NCBI RefSeq assembly: GCF_013205025.1
Contig: NZ_JABMLE010000001.1
Location: 744,001 to 808,000 of the forward strand
Source: Rathayibacter sp. VKM Ac-2857
Lineage (GTDB): Bacteria; Actinomycetota; Actinomycetes; Actinomycetales; Microbacteriaceae
Direction of reading: 5' to 3'
Length of the DNA: 64,000 nucleotides
This document shows, in pieces, positions 17,149 through 26,148 of this stretch. Below the pieces are notes generated by a model that did not search any database, was not told the origin of the DNA, and was given only the letters and a program-made list of their open reading frames with translations. The stretch's first letter is position 1. The number at the start of each line of letters is the position of its first letter. Both the position numbers and the translations under genes were made by a program.

Positions 17149-17721
17149 ATGGCCGATCGGCGCGAGAGCAGGAGCGACATCCTCTCGGCGGTCGTCTCCG
17201 TGCTGTCCACCCGCGGCGCCGATCAGCTCAGCATCCGGACCGTCGCCGCCGAGGCGGGCGTCTCGGTGGGCGCCGTGCAGCACCACTTCCCCACCAAGCA
17301 GGCGCTGCTGACCGGCGCGATGGCGAGGGTGGAGGAGCGGTTCCGCCTCCGGATGCGCGCCCGCCTCGAGCACGAGCCGTCGCCCGAGGTCCGACTGCGC
17401 GCCTTCTGCGACGAGATCGCCTGCGTCGCGGACGCCGATGTCGCCGACGCCGTCGTGTGGACCGCCTTCGCCTCGCGAGCCGGCACCGACCCCGAGATCC
17501 GCGCCCTGCACACCACCGGCTGGTCGCGCACGGAGGATGTCGTCCTCGAGCTGTTGCAGGCCGCGCACCCCTCGGCAGGGCTCGGCCCCGACGACGCCGC
17601 CCTCCTCCTCGCCGTCCTCGACGGCATCGCCGTCGCCCGCGCCGCCGAGCAGCCGACCCGCCTCTCCCCCACCCGCGCCCGCGCCCTGATCACCCGAACT
17701 CTCGCCCTGCTGGCGCCCTGA
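17149..17721 (+). CDS. TetR family transcriptional regulator
   Basis: 190 residues. The N-terminal helix-turn-helix domain (residues 6-52) reads SDILSAVVSVLSTRGADQLS then VAAEAGVSVGAVQHHFPTKQALL, a clear TetR fold. The C-terminal half is the ligand-binding helical domain, without a recognisable ligand type. GAGGAG precedes the ATG. The gene is divergent from the DUF418 membrane protein, and the likely operator lies between them. The 3' end faces the PTS genes across a repeat-filled gap. Confidence 0.88.
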   Translation: MADRRESRSDILSAVVSVLSTRGADQLSIRTVAAEAGVSVGAVQHHFPTKQALLTGAMARVEERFRLRMRARLEHEPSPEVRLRAFCDEIACVADADVADAVVWTAFASRAGTDPEIRALHTTGWSRTEDVVLELLQAAHPSAGLGPDDAALLLAVLDGIAVARAAEQPTRLSPTRARALITRTLALLAP

Positions 17722-17736
17722 CCCGCCGCCCCTCCT

Positions 17737-17797
17737 CGCGAGATGCCACTTGCGCTCGCCTTTCACGGCGTGTCGCGTCCACAAGTGGCATCTCGCG
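17737..17797 (+). repeat. Family C 61-bp palindromic repeat
   Basis: Arms CGCGAGATGCCACTTG and CAAGTGGCATCTCGCG (16 bp, perfect) enclose an asymmetric centre containing GGCGTGTCGCGT, which sets the orientation. Copies of the same total length lie at 59395-59455 and 60418-60478. Confidence 0.8.
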
Positions 17798-17842
17798 ACC
17801 CGGACCGCCCTCGCACCCACCCAGGAACGCGCGCCCTCAAGG

Positions 17843-17960
17843 CAGAGCGCGCGATCGAGAATCGCGTGCCAAGCGATTCGAGACAGCGCGACGGAACCCG
17901 CTCTGCGGTACGCACCGCGCCGACAAGCCGACCGCGCTGAGCCGCGCAGGGAGCGGCTCA
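17843..17960 (-). repeat. Family B dispersed repeat, first of a tandem pair
   Basis: Same order of blocks as at 8384-8501: CAGAGCGC, a GAATCGC...GCGATTC hairpin, CGCGACGGAACCCGCTCT, then CCGACCGCGCTGAGCCGC and the closing GCGGCTCA. Confidence 0.75.
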
Positions 17961-17976
17961 GAGAACGGCACCGCTC

Positions 17977-18072
17977 GCGTGCCAGCGATTCGAGACAGCG
18001 CGACGGAACCCGCTCTACGGGACGCGCCGCGCCGACAAGCCGACCGCGCTGAGCCGCGCAGGGAGCGGCTCA
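17977..18072 (-). repeat. Family B dispersed repeat, tandem partial duplicate
   Basis: Nearly identical to the second three quarters of the preceding copy, and both are followed by GAGAACGGCAC. This indicates a recent local tandem duplication. With the family C palindrome it fills most of the 386-bp gap between the TetR gene and the PTS gene. Confidence 0.75.
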
Positions 18073-18085
18073 GAGAACGGCACTC

Positions 18086-18113
18086 GGTTGATCCGCCTAT
18101 CGGCGGATCAACC
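18086..18113 (-). terminator. Terminator-like hairpin overlapping the PTS IIB stop
   Basis: A perfect 12-bp stem (18086-18097 with 18102-18113) closes the tetraloop TATC. The inner arm includes the last codons and stop of the IIB gene. It ends the leftward nucleoside/PTS cluster. Confidence 0.65.
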
Positions 18114-18380
18114 CAGCGCCCGCTCGATCTTCGCCGTGATCTCGGTCTGGTCGAGGTAGTTGTCGATGACGACGACCTCGGCGAAGGTCTTGCCGATCTT
18201 GTCGATCAGCTCGCTGGAGGTGAGGATGACCTGTGCGTCGGCGGCGAGGGCGTCGACGGAGGCGAGGTCGGAGGCGACGACCTCGGCCTCGAGGTCGAGG
18301 GCCTCGAGGGCGCGCTCGGCGCCGAGCTTGAGGATGGCGGAGGTGCCGATTCCGGCGCCGCAGAGGGTGACGATCTTCAT
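18108..18380 (-). CDS. PTS sugar transporter subunit IIB (lactose/ascorbate-type fold)
   Basis: 90 residues, a single IIB domain. The N-terminus MKIVTLCGAGIGTSAILKLG carries C7, the expected phosphocysteine, in a CGAGIGTS loop as in UlaB/SgaB-type IIB proteins. IIB takes phosphate from IIA and passes it to the sugar held by IIC. The start overlaps the stop of the IIA gene by 4 bp (ATGA). No IIC gene follows: the operon ends in a hairpin. The sugar is therefore unknown, or the pair has a regulatory role. Confidence 0.85.
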   Translation of the reverse strand: MKIVTLCGAGIGTSAILKLGAERALEALDLEAEVVASDLASVDALAADAQVILTSSELIDKIGKTFAEVVVIDNYLDQTEITAKIERALG

Positions 18381-18844
18381 GCGCTTCTTCCGTGGTGCGG
18401 GGTGTCGTCGGTGAGGACGGCGTTGATGCTGCGGACGGTGCGGGCGGCGGCGAGGGCCGCGACCGCGTCCGGCTTGCTGAGGACGTCGGCCAGGCCGGAG
18501 ACGAAGCCGACGTGGCCGTGCGCCTGGGTGGCGGCGATGCCGATGACGACCGAGACCGGGTCATTGGTGCTGTGGCCGAAGGCGACGGGCTCGGCGAGGG
18601 TGACCACCGAGATCCCGTCCTCGAGCACGTCGTTGCCGGGGCGGGCGTGCGCGAGGGCGAGGCCGGGGGCGATCACGATGTAGGGGCCGAGCACGTCGAC
18701 CTGCTCGACCATCCGGCGGGAGTAGGCGGGGTCGACCGCACCGCTGCGCTCGAGGGCGCGGCCCGCCTCCATGACCGCCTCGCGCCAGCTGGCGGCGGGG
18801 TGGCGCAGGGCCACCGCGGCGTCGGAGAGCGGGTCGAGGGGCAT
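18377..18844 (-). CDS. PTS sugar transporter subunit IIA (mannitol/fructose type)
   Basis: 155 residues. The domain is of the fructose/mannitol/ascorbate IIA type, with the phosphohistidine H66 in PGLALAHARPG. It is phosphorylated by HPr and passes phosphate to the IIB encoded next. It starts 2 bp after the adenosine deaminase stop, so it is almost certainly co-transcribed with nucleoside salvage genes. No membrane (IIC) component is nearby. It may serve a IIC encoded elsewhere or sense PTS state for the nucleoside operon. Confidence 0.85.
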   Translation of the reverse strand: MPLDPLSDAAVALRHPAASWREAVMEAGRALERSGAVDPAYSRRMVEQVDVLGPYIVIAPGLALAHARPGNDVLEDGISVVTLAEPVAFGHSTNDPVSVVIGIAATQAHGHVGFVSGLADVLSKPDAVAALAAARTVRSINAVLTDDTPHHGRSA

Positions 18845-18846
18845 GC

Positions 18847-19986
18847 TCAGGCCGCCTCGAAGCCGGCGCTGATCGTCTCGATCAGCTCGCGGCGCTCGTC
18901 CAGCGGCAGGAAGCTCGCCTCGGCGGCGTTGATCTGGAACGTCTCGAGGTCGTCGAGGTCGTAGCCGAAGGTGTCGGAGAGCAGCGCCAGCTCGCGGCTG
19001 AGCGTCGTGCCGCTCATCAGGCGGTTGTCGGTGTTGACGGTGACGCGGAAGCCGAGCTGGTAGAGCAGGTCGAACGGGTGGTCGGCGAGCTCGGTGCCCC
19101 ACGCGGCGACCGCTCCGGTCTGCAGATTGGAGGACGGGCTGAGCTCGAGCGCGATCCGCCGGTCCTTCACCCACTCGGCGAGCTCGCCGAGGGTGACGTA
19201 GCTGGCGTCGTCGTCCTGGCGCTCGACGCGGATGTCCTCCGCGAGCCGGACGCCGTGGCCCAGGCGCAGCGCGCGGCCGTCCAGGAGCGCCGAGCGGATG
19301 CTGTCGAGGCCGTCGGCCTCGCCCGCGTGCACGGTCGTCGGGAAGTGCGCGGCGGCGAGGAGCTCGAACGCGGGGCGGTGCCGCGACGCGGGGAAGCCCG
19401 CCTCCGCACCGGCGATGTCGAAGCCGATGGCGCCGCGCTCGCGGTGGCGCAGGGCGAGCTCGGCGATCTCGAGCGAGCGGTCGGTGTGCCGCATCGCAGT
19501 GATCAGCTGGCCGACGCCGAGGCGGTAGCCGTGCGCAGCCGCCTCCTGGACGCCCTGCTCGAGCCCCTCCTGCACGGCCTCGACGGCCGCGTCGAGGGTG
19601 AGCCCGGAGCGGAGATGCTGCTCGGGGGCCCAGCGGATCTCGCCGTGCACGACTCCGTCGGCGGCGAGGTCGAGCACGAACTCGCGGGCCACCCGCTCGA
19701 GCGACGCGGCGGTCTGCATGACGGCGATCGTGGTCTCGAAGGTGGCGATGTAGTCCTCGAGCGAGCCGGAGTCGGCCGTGGTGGTGAACCACTGCTCGAG
19801 GGCCTCCGGGTCCTCGGCGGGGAGGGCGACGCCGGTCTGCCCGGCGATCTCGACGATCGTCGCGGGGCGGAGACCGCCGTCGAGGTGGTCGTGCAGCGAC
19901 ACCTTGGGCAGGTCGTCGATGAGGATGCCCTCGCCCGGGAGGAGGTACTCCTCGTGGCTGCTGCCGAACTCGGTGCTGTCGGTCAC
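18847..19986 (-). CDS. add: Adenosine deaminase
   Basis: 379 residues. The enzyme hydrolyses adenosine or deoxyadenosine to inosine or deoxyinosine. Metal-binding H32 and H34 lie in SLHDHLDGGL. Further active-site blocks are TTVHAGEADG (catalytic Glu next to a metal His), RLGHGVRL, ELSPSSNLQT and the metal-binding aspartate in VTVNTDNRLMSGT. The GTG at 19986 is chosen because GAGGAG sits 5 nt upstream; longer reading frames lack this. TAAGGT about 40 nt upstream on the minus strand is a possible extra promoter. Products feed punA. It is followed tightly by PTS IIA. Confidence 0.94.
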   Translation of the reverse strand: MTDSTEFGSSHEEYLLPGEGILIDDLPKVSLHDHLDGGLRPATIVEIAGQTGVALPAEDPEALEQWFTTTADSGSLEDYIATFETTIAVMQTAASLERVAREFVLDLAADGVVHGEIRWAPEQHLRSGLTLDAAVEAVQEGLEQGVQEAAAHGYRLGVGQLITAMRHTDRSLEIAELALRHRERGAIGFDIAGAEAGFPASRHRPAFELLAAAHFPTTVHAGEADGLDSIRSALLDGRALRLGHGVRLAEDIRVERQDDDASYVTLGELAEWVKDRRIALELSPSSNLQTGAVAAWGTELADHPFDLLYQLGFRVTVNTDNRLMSGTTLSRELALLSDTFGYDLDDLETFQINAAEASFLPLDERRELIETISAGFEAA

Positions 19987-20135
19987 GGTGCTCCTCGGGT
20001 CGGACGACGGTTCGCCGACCACCTTACGGTGCCGCCCGCGCCGCCCTCCGCCCGGTCCGCCACCCCGTCCGGGTCGCGCGGTGGACGGGCGACGGGCGGC
20101 CGGCCTCCGGTACGTGGGAACAGCCCCGGCACGGG

Positions 20136-21443
20136 TCAGGCGATGCGCTCCGCCACCAGGGGGCCGCCGTCGAGGACCGCGTCGCCCTCGTCGCCGATCC
20201 GGTAGGCGCCGTCCAGCGCCTCGAGGGCACGGGAGAAGCGGGACGGCTCGTCGGCCGACAGCGTGAACAGCGGCTGACCGGCGCGGACCCGGTCGCCGGG
20301 CTTCGCATGCAGGTCGATGCCGGCCGCGTGCTGCACGGCGTCCTGCTGGCGCGCGCGCCCCGCGCCCAGGCGCCAGGCCGCGATGCCGAAGGGCAGCGCC
20401 TGCTGCTCGACCAGGACGCCGTCGCGATCGGCCAGCACCACGTGCGTCTCACGCGCGACCGGCAGAGCGCCGTCCGGGTCGCCGTCCTGGGCGCGGATGA
20501 CCGCCCGCCAGGTGTCCATCGCCGCGCCGCCGTCGAGCGCGCCCTCGACGTCCGCGTCGGGCTGCCCGGCCAGTGCGAGCATCTCGCGGGCGAGCGCGAG
20601 GGTCAGCTCGCGGACGTCCGCCGGCCCGCCGCCGGCGAGCACCTCGACCGACTCCCGGACCTCGTTCGCGTTGCCGATCGCGAGGCCGAGCGGGACGTTC
20701 ATGTTGGTCAGCAGCGCCGTGGTGCGGACGCCGGCGTCGTTGCCGAGGTCGACCATCGCCCGCGCCAGCTCGCGCGAGCGCTCGATGTCGGTCATGAAGG
20801 CGCCGGAGCCGAACTTGACGTCGAGGACCAGGGCGTCGGTCCCCTCCGCGATCTTCTTCGACATGATCGAGGAGGCGATCAGCGGGATCGCCTCGACGGT
20901 GCCGGTGATGTCGCGCAGGGCGTAGAGCTTCTTGTCCGCCGGGGCGAGCCCGGAGCCCGCGGCGCAGATCACGCCGCCGACGGTGCGCAGCTGCTCGAAC
21001 ATCTCCTCGTTGCTGAGGTCCGCGCGCCAGCCCGGGATCGCCTCGAGCTTGTCGAGCGTGCCGCCGGTGTGCCCGAGGCCGCGACCCGAGAGCTGCGGCA
21101 CCGCGACGCCGAAGGAGGCGACCAGCGGCATCAGCGGCAGCGTGATCTTGTCGCCGACGCCGCCGGTGGAGTGCTTGTCGACCGTCCGCTTGCCGAGCCC
21201 GTCGAAGCTCATCCGCTCGCCGCTCGCGATCATCGCGAGGGTCAGGTCGCGGACCTCGTCGCGGTCCATGCCGTTGAGCAGCACGGCCATCGCGAACGCG
21301 GCCATCTGCTCCCCCTGGACGTAGCCGCGGGTGTAGGCGTCGATCAACCAGTCGATCTGCGCGGTCGAGAGGGTGCCGCGGTCGCGCTTGGTGCGGATGA
21401 CGTCGACGGCGTCGAACGCCTCGACGGGGGTGGACGGGGTCAT
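20136..21443 (-). CDS. deoA: Thymidine phosphorylase
   Basis: 435 residues. It performs phosphorolysis of thymidine (and often uridine or deoxyuridine) to the base and deoxyribose-1-phosphate. The glycine-rich phosphate-binding motif KHSTGGVGDK (90-99) is intact. SGRGLGHTGGTLDKLE and the C-terminal KPGDRVRAGQPLF region, a biotinyl-like hammerhead domain, complete the family pattern. It lies between cdd (58 bp upstream) and add in the nucleoside cluster. The 149 bp between deoA and add show only a possible -10 for add. Confidence 0.95.
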   Translation of the reverse strand: MTPSTPVEAFDAVDVIRTKRDRGTLSTAQIDWLIDAYTRGYVQGEQMAAFAMAVLLNGMDRDEVRDLTLAMIASGERMSFDGLGKRTVDKHSTGGVGDKITLPLMPLVASFGVAVPQLSGRGLGHTGGTLDKLEAIPGWRADLSNEEMFEQLRTVGGVICAAGSGLAPADKKLYALRDITGTVEAIPLIASSIMSKKIAEGTDALVLDVKFGSGAFMTDIERSRELARAMVDLGNDAGVRTTALLTNMNVPLGLAIGNANEVRESVEVLAGGGPADVRELTLALAREMLALAGQPDADVEGALDGGAAMDTWRAVIRAQDGDPDGALPVARETHVVLADRDGVLVEQQALPFGIAAWRLGAGRARQQDAVQHAAGIDLHAKPGDRVRAGQPLFTLSADEPSRFSRALEALDGAYRIGDEGDAVLDGGPLVAERIA

Positions 21444-21501
21444 GCGGGGTCCTCGGTTCAGGAGTGGGAGCGGGAGGCGGCGGCCGGCGAGAGTGGCGGG
21501 A

Positions 21502-21906
21502 CTACTCGGCCGCGTAGGCCTCGAGGGTGCGCGGACCGAACGCGTCGGGGATGACCTCGTCGATCGTCTTCACGCCCGACACGGTCTGCAGGAGCATCCC
21601 GTCGGCGGAGTGCTCGAAGAGCAGCTGGCGGCAGCGGCCGCAGGGCATCAGCACCCCGCCCCTGCCGTCGACGCAGGTGAAGGCGACGAGCCGCCCGCCG
21701 CCCGTCATGTGCAGCGAGGACACCAGCGCGCACTCGGCGCAGAGGGTGAGGCCGTAGGAGGCGTTCTCGACGTTGCAGCCCGAGATCACCCGGCCGTCGT
21801 CGACGAGCGCGGCGACGCCCACGGGGAACTTCGAGTACGGCACGTAGGCCTTGCCCATGGCCTCGAGGGCGGCGGTGCGCAGCGCGTCCCAGTCGATGTC
21901 GGTCAT
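21502..21906 (-). CDS. cdd: Cytidine deaminase
   Basis: 134 residues, the normal size of the tetrameric class. It deaminates cytidine and deoxycytidine to uridine and deoxyuridine. The substrate loop NVENASYG (45-52), the catalytic C56-A57-E58 and the zinc ligands C89 and C92 in MPCGRCRQ are all present. It starts 11 bp after the stop of an ABC permease and precedes deoA, so imported pyrimidine nucleosides are deaminated and then cleaved. Well supported. Confidence 0.95.
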   Translation of the reverse strand: MTDIDWDALRTAALEAMGKAYVPYSKFPVGVAALVDDGRVISGCNVENASYGLTLCAECALVSSLHMTGGGRLVAFTCVDGRGGVLMPCGRCRQLLFEHSADGMLLQTVSGVKTIDEVIPDAFGPRTLEAYAAE

Positions 21907-21917
21907 CGGATCCGTCC

Positions 21918-23192
21918 TCACGATTTGAGATAGGGCTTGCCTGCGGCGGCCGGCCCGCGCGACTGCCCGACCAGGCCGGCGACCGCGAAGATCGTCACCA
22001 CGTACGGCAGCATCAGCATGAACTCGCTCGGCACCGGCGAGCCGATGACGCCGAGCACGTTCTGCAGGTTGGTCGCGAAGCCGAACAGGAGCGACGCGAG
22101 AGTGGCCTTGATCGGGTCCCAGCGGCCGAAGATGACCGCCGCCAGGGCGATGAAGCCCGCGCCCGCCGTCATCTCCTTGCCGAACGCGCCGACCGCGTCG
22201 AGCGTGTAGTACGCGCCGCCCATGCCGGCGATCGCGCCGGCCAGCGAGACGTTCCAGAAGCGCGTCCTGGCCACGTTGATGCCGACCGTGTCCGCCGCCT
22301 GGGGGTGCTCGCCGACCGCGCGGAGCCGCAGGCCCCACTTGGTCTTGAAGAGCCCCCACCACACGGCGAAGATCGCGAAGTACATCAGGTAGACGATGAT
22401 CGTCTGGTTGAACAGCACCGGGCCGAGGATCGGCACCTGGCTGAGCCCCGGGATCGGCAGCCGCTCGAACTTGACCGGCGAGTTGAAGACGGCGGCGTCG
22501 CTGGTCAGCACCTGCGAGTAGAGGAAGCTCGTCAGCCCCGTCACGAGGACGTTGAGGACCACGCCGACGATCACCTGGTCGACCAGGTACTTGATCGCGA
22601 AGGCGGCGAGCACGAACGAGACCAGCACGCTCGCGATCATCGCCGCGAGCAGGCCGAGCACGGGCTGGCGGGTGAGCGAGCCGACCATCGCCGCGGTGAA
22701 GGCGCCGGCGAGCAGCTGGCCCTCGATCGCGACGTTGACCACTCCGACCCGCTCCGAGATGACGCCGCCGAGCGAGCCGAAGATCAGCGGGGTCGCGAGG
22801 CCGACGGTGCCCAGCAGCAGGCCCGGCAGCGGCAGCGTCGCACCCGCGGACGCCCAGACCAGGAAGCCGACCAGGAAGACGAGCGCGAAGAGCGCCGAGA
22901 GCCAGAGCGGGAGGCGGCGGGCCGAGCGGGTGAAGGCGACGGCGACCGCCGTGAGGCCGACCAGGACGATCGCCACGACCACGCCGGTGGCGCGGGTCGG
23001 GAACGGCAGGTCCGGCAGGGCGAAGAAGTCGTTGCCGGAGGCGAGGCGGAAGGAGCTGGTGCCGTCGCGACCGAGGGCGACGAACAGGATCACGGCCAGC
23101 AGCGCGAAGATCCCGAACGCGATCGGGGCCTTCCAGCTGCGGACGGCGACCCGGGACGCGGTCCCGGGGGCACGGGAGACTGCAGTGGTCAT
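21918..23192 (-). CDS. Nucleoside ABC transporter permease (NupQ/YufQ type)
   Basis: 424 residues with about ten membrane segments and a long N-terminal extension (residues 1-120) containing three of them. The core block GGVISERVGVVNVAIEGQLL and the loop GLRLRAVGEHPQAADTVGIN are typical of the BPD_transp_2 family used for nucleosides and branched-chain amino acids. The start overlaps the other permease gene by ATGA. With the ATPase and BMP lipoprotein it forms a complete importer; flanking cdd and deoA indicate nucleosides as cargo. Confidence 0.92.
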   Translation of the reverse strand: MTTAVSRAPGTASRVAVRSWKAPIAFGIFALLAVILFVALGRDGTSSFRLASGNDFFALPDLPFPTRATGVVVAIVLVGLTAVAVAFTRSARRLPLWLSALFALVFLVGFLVWASAGATLPLPGLLLGTVGLATPLIFGSLGGVISERVGVVNVAIEGQLLAGAFTAAMVGSLTRQPVLGLLAAMIASVLVSFVLAAFAIKYLVDQVIVGVVLNVLVTGLTSFLYSQVLTSDAAVFNSPVKFERLPIPGLSQVPILGPVLFNQTIIVYLMYFAIFAVWWGLFKTKWGLRLRAVGEHPQAADTVGINVARTRFWNVSLAGAIAGMGGAYYTLDAVGAFGKEMTAGAGFIALAAVIFGRWDPIKATLASLLFGFATNLQNVLGVIGSPVPSEFMLMLPYVVTIFAVAGLVGQSRGPAAAGKPYLKS

Positions 23193-24499
23193 GCGGACAC
23201 CTCCGTGGTGCGGCGCGTGCGGCGCTTGGGGGCGACCCCGGGCGTCGGGAGGCGGAAGATCGCGCGCACCAGGGGCGGGGCGGCGATGAAGAGGACGATC
23301 AGCGACTGCACGACGAGCACCACGTCGATCGGCACGCCCTCGGCGGCCTGCATCGAGTAGCCGCCGGCCTTGAACGCGCCGAAGAGGATGCCGGCGAAGA
23401 ACACGCCCCACGGCCGCGAGCGGCCCAGCAGCGCGACGGTGATCGCGTCGAAGCCGATGCCCGCGTCGATCCCGGAGGTGAAGCCGGTGGTGACGGTGCC
23501 CATCACCTGCGCGCTGCCGGCCAGGCCGAGCAGACCGCCGGAGAGCAGCATCGCGTACACGTAGCTGTTCTTGACGTCGATGCCGGCCACCCGGGCCGCG
23601 TGCGGGTTCTCGCCCACCGCGCGGAACTTGAAGCCGATGCTCGAGCGGTTGAGCAGCCACCAGACGAAGACGGTCGCGAGGATCGCGACGACGAAGCCGA
23701 GGTTCAGCGAGTAGCCGGAGCCGAGGAGGTCGGGGAAGACCGCCGTGTCCTTCATCCCGGGCGACTTGGGGTTGTTCGAGCCCGGAGCCTGGAGGGCGCC
23801 CGGCGTGCGCAGGACATAGGAGACGAAGTAGAACGCGACGTAGTTGAGCATGATCGTGAGGATCACCTCGTGCGCGCCGGTCCGCGCCTTGAGCAGCCCC
23901 ACGAGTCCGCCCCAGAGCGCACCGCCCAGGATGCCCGCGGCGAGGGTGATCACCAGGTGCACGCCGAACGGCAGGTCGAAGGAGAAGCCGACCCAGCCGG
24001 CGCAGGCGGCGGCGATCAGCATCTGACCGCGGCCGCCGATGTTGAAGAGCCCGACGCGGAAGGCGAGGGCGACGCCGAGGCCGCCCGCGATCAGCGGCGT
24101 GGCGAAGGCGAGGGTGTCGGTCAGCGGCTTGATGCCGTTCGCGAAGCCCTCGCGGCGGAAGTTGTAGACCGAGCCCTGGAAGAGCGAGGAGTACGCCCCC
24201 GCGACCGACTGCCAGATCGCCTGCAGCGTGTCGAGCGGCCGGGCGAGGAAGTAGCCGGCGGCCTGCTGGACGTCGGTGTCGGTCGCGGCGATCAGCACGC
24301 CGCCCGCGATCAGCGAGAGCAGCACGGCGAGCACCGACATCAGCGCGGTGCCGGAGAGGATCTCGCGGAGGACGCGCGAGGCCCCGCTCTCGATCGGACC
24401 GGGCCGCGCCTCCTGACCCGGCTTCTGGCCCGGCTCGAGGCCGGTCGCCCTCTCGGACTCGGCGTCCGGATCGACGGCGGGCAACTGCGCGTCGCTCAT
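23189..24499 (-). CDS. Nucleoside ABC transporter permease (NupP/YufP type)
   Basis: 436 residues. A charged, proline-rich cytoplasmic N-terminus (about 45 residues) precedes roughly nine membrane segments. The family blocks [18 protein letters not shown] and [19 protein letters not shown] are clear. A large periplasmic loop lies between segments one and two. The start overlaps the ATPase stop by 4 bp. The C-terminus is strongly basic ([12 protein letters not shown]). It pairs with the downstream permease to form the membrane channel of the nucleoside importer. Confidence 0.92.
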   Translation of the reverse strand: MSDAQLPAVDPDAESERATGLEPGQKPGQEARPGPIESGASRVLREILSGTALMSVLAVLLSLIAGGVLIAATDTDVQQAAGYFLARPLDTLQAIWQSVAGAYSSLFQGSVYNFRREGFANGIKPLTDTLAFATPLIAGGLGVALAFRVGLFNIGGRGQMLIAAACAGWVGFSFDLPFGVHLVITLAAGILGGALWGGLVGLLKARTGAHEVILTIMLNYVAFYFVSYVLRTPGALQAPGSNNPKSPGMKDTAVFPDLLGSGYSLNLGFVVAILATVFVWWLLNRSSIGFKFRAVGENPHAARVAGIDVKNSYVYAMLLSGGLLGLAGSAQVMGTVTTGFTSGIDAGIGFDAITVALLGRSRPWGVFFAGILFGAFKAGGYSMQAAEGVPIDVVLVVQSLIVLFIAAPPLVRAIFRLPTPGVAPKRRTRRTTEVSA

Positions 24500-26016
24500 G
24501 CGGCCGCACCCTTCTCGGCGGGCGACTGCCCGGCCATCATGAGCCCCAGGATCTCCCGGGGCGTGTCGGCGGGGACGATCCCGATGATGCCGCCCTTGTA
24601 CATGACCGCGATGCGGTCGGCGAGCGCGGCGACCTCGTCGAGCTCGGTCGAGACGACGATGACGGGCACGCCCGTGTCGCGGGTCTCGACGATCCGCTTG
24701 TGCACGAACTCGATCGAGCCGACGTCGATGCCGCGGGTCGGCTGAGCGGCGATGAACAGCCGCAGCTCGCGGCTGAGCTCGCGGGCCAGGACGACCTTCT
24801 GCTGGTTGCCGCCGGAGAGCCGGCCGACGTGGGTGGTGATGCCCTGGGCGCGGACGTCGAACTCGCGGACGCGCTCCTCGGCGAACGTCTCCAGCGCCTT
24901 CAGCTGCAGGCCGAGGCCCTTGACGAACGGGCCGCTGTCGCTGCGGTCGAGCATCAGGTTCTCGGCGATCGTGAACTCGGCCACCAGGCCGTCCTCGGTG
25001 CGGTCCTCGGGGACGAAGCCGACGCCGGCGTCGAGCACGCGGCGGACGGACAGGCCGTCGAGTCGGCGGCCGTCGAGGGTCACCGTGCCCTCGACGCGCT
25101 CCTGCAGGCCCATGATCGCCTCGGTCAGCTCGGTCTGGCCGTTGCCCTGCACGCCGGCGATGGCGAGGATCTCGCCGCGGCGGACCTCGAACGAGACGTC
25201 GTCGACGACCGCCTGGCCGTTCGCGTCGCGGACGGTGAGGTTGCTGACGACGAGGGCCTCGTCGCCCGCGCGGGCCGGCTCCTTCTGGACGGTGAGCTCG
25301 ACGGCGCGGCCGACCATCAGCGAGGCCAGCTCGGCGTTGCTCGCGGTCGGCGCCGCCTCCCCCACGACCTGGCCGAGGCGGATGACCGTGATGCGGTCGC
25401 CGACCTCGCGGACCTCGCGGAGCTTGTGCGTGATGAAGACGATCGCGGTCCCCGAGGCGCGCAGCTGCCGCATGATCGCGATCAGCTCGTCGGTCTCCTG
25501 CGGGGTCAGCACTGCGGTCGGCTCGTCGAAGACGAGGACCTTCGCGTCGCGGGAGAGCGCCTTGATGATCTCGACCCGCTGCTGCACGCCGACGGGCAGG
25601 TCCTCGATGATCGCGTCGGGATCGACGTCGAAGCCGAAGCGGTCGGAGATGTCGCGGACGCGGGCGCGCGCGGCGGCCAGGTCGAGCCGGCCGCCCGACT
25701 TCGTCTCCTCGTGGCCGAGCATGACGTTCTCGGCGACCGAGAAGACCGGGACGAGCATGAAGTGCTGGTGCACCATCCCGATGCCCGCCTTCATGGCGTC
25801 GCCGGGGCCGGAGAAGCGCTGGACCACGTCGTCCAGCAGGATGTCGCCCTCCTCCGCCTGGTACAGGCCGTAGAGCACGTTCATCAGCGTGGACTTGCCC
25901 GCGCCGTTCTCGCCGAGAAGGCAGTGGATCTCACCGGGTTCGACGGTGAGGTCGATGTGATCGTTGGCCACGAGAGCGCCGAAGCGCTTCGTGATGCCCC
26001 GCAGTTCGAGCTTCAT
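24496..26016 (-). CDS. Nucleoside ABC transporter ATP-binding protein (two NBDs)
   Basis: 506 residues with two nucleotide-binding domains in tandem, as in sugar and nucleoside importers (RbsA/NupO type). The first has Walker [10 protein letters not shown] (35-43), the signature-like [11 protein letters not shown] and Walker [12 protein letters not shown]. The second has a degenerate Walker A ([10 protein letters not shown]), an intact LSGGNQQKV signature and [11 protein letters not shown]. Asymmetric sites of this kind are normal for the family. It lies 132 bp downstream of the BMP lipoprotein gene with a hairpin between them. Confidence 0.95.
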   Translation of the reverse strand: MKLELRGITKRFGALVANDHIDLTVEPGEIHCLLGENGAGKSTLMNVLYGLYQAEEGDILLDDVVQRFSGPGDAMKAGIGMVHQHFMLVPVFSVAENVMLGHEETKSGGRLDLAAARARVRDISDRFGFDVDPDAIIEDLPVGVQQRVEIIKALSRDAKVLVFDEPTAVLTPQETDELIAIMRQLRASGTAIVFITHKLREVREVGDRITVIRLGQVVGEAAPTASNAELASLMVGRAVELTVQKEPARAGDEALVVSNLTVRDANGQAVVDDVSFEVRRGEILAIAGVQGNGQTELTEAIMGLQERVEGTVTLDGRRLDGLSVRRVLDAGVGFVPEDRTEDGLVAEFTIAENLMLDRSDSGPFVKGLGLQLKALETFAEERVREFDVRAQGITTHVGRLSGGNQQKVVLARELSRELRLFIAAQPTRGIDVGSIEFVHKRIVETRDTGVPVIVVSTELDEVAALADRIAVMYKGGIIGIVPADTPREILGLMMAGQSPAEKGAAA

Positions 26017-26072
26017 GGGTCCAATCTAACTTTCGGTGCGGGATGCCAGCGCGCGGGACCGGCGGGACAGCC

Positions 26073-26124
26073 GACGAGAGGCCGGTGAGCCCGAGCAGAA
26101 CTCGGGCCCACCGGCCTCTTCGTC
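26073..26124 (-). terminator. Intra-operon hairpin between the BMP gene and the ABC genes
   Basis: Nearly perfect arms of about 20 bp (26073-26093 with 26103-26124; GAGGCCGGTG pairs with CACCGGCCTC) close a short loop. No T-tract is seen. It probably terminates part of the transcripts so that the binding protein is made in excess. Confidence 0.6.
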
Positions 26125-26148
26125 AGTGCGCTGCGATCGATCCGGAGA

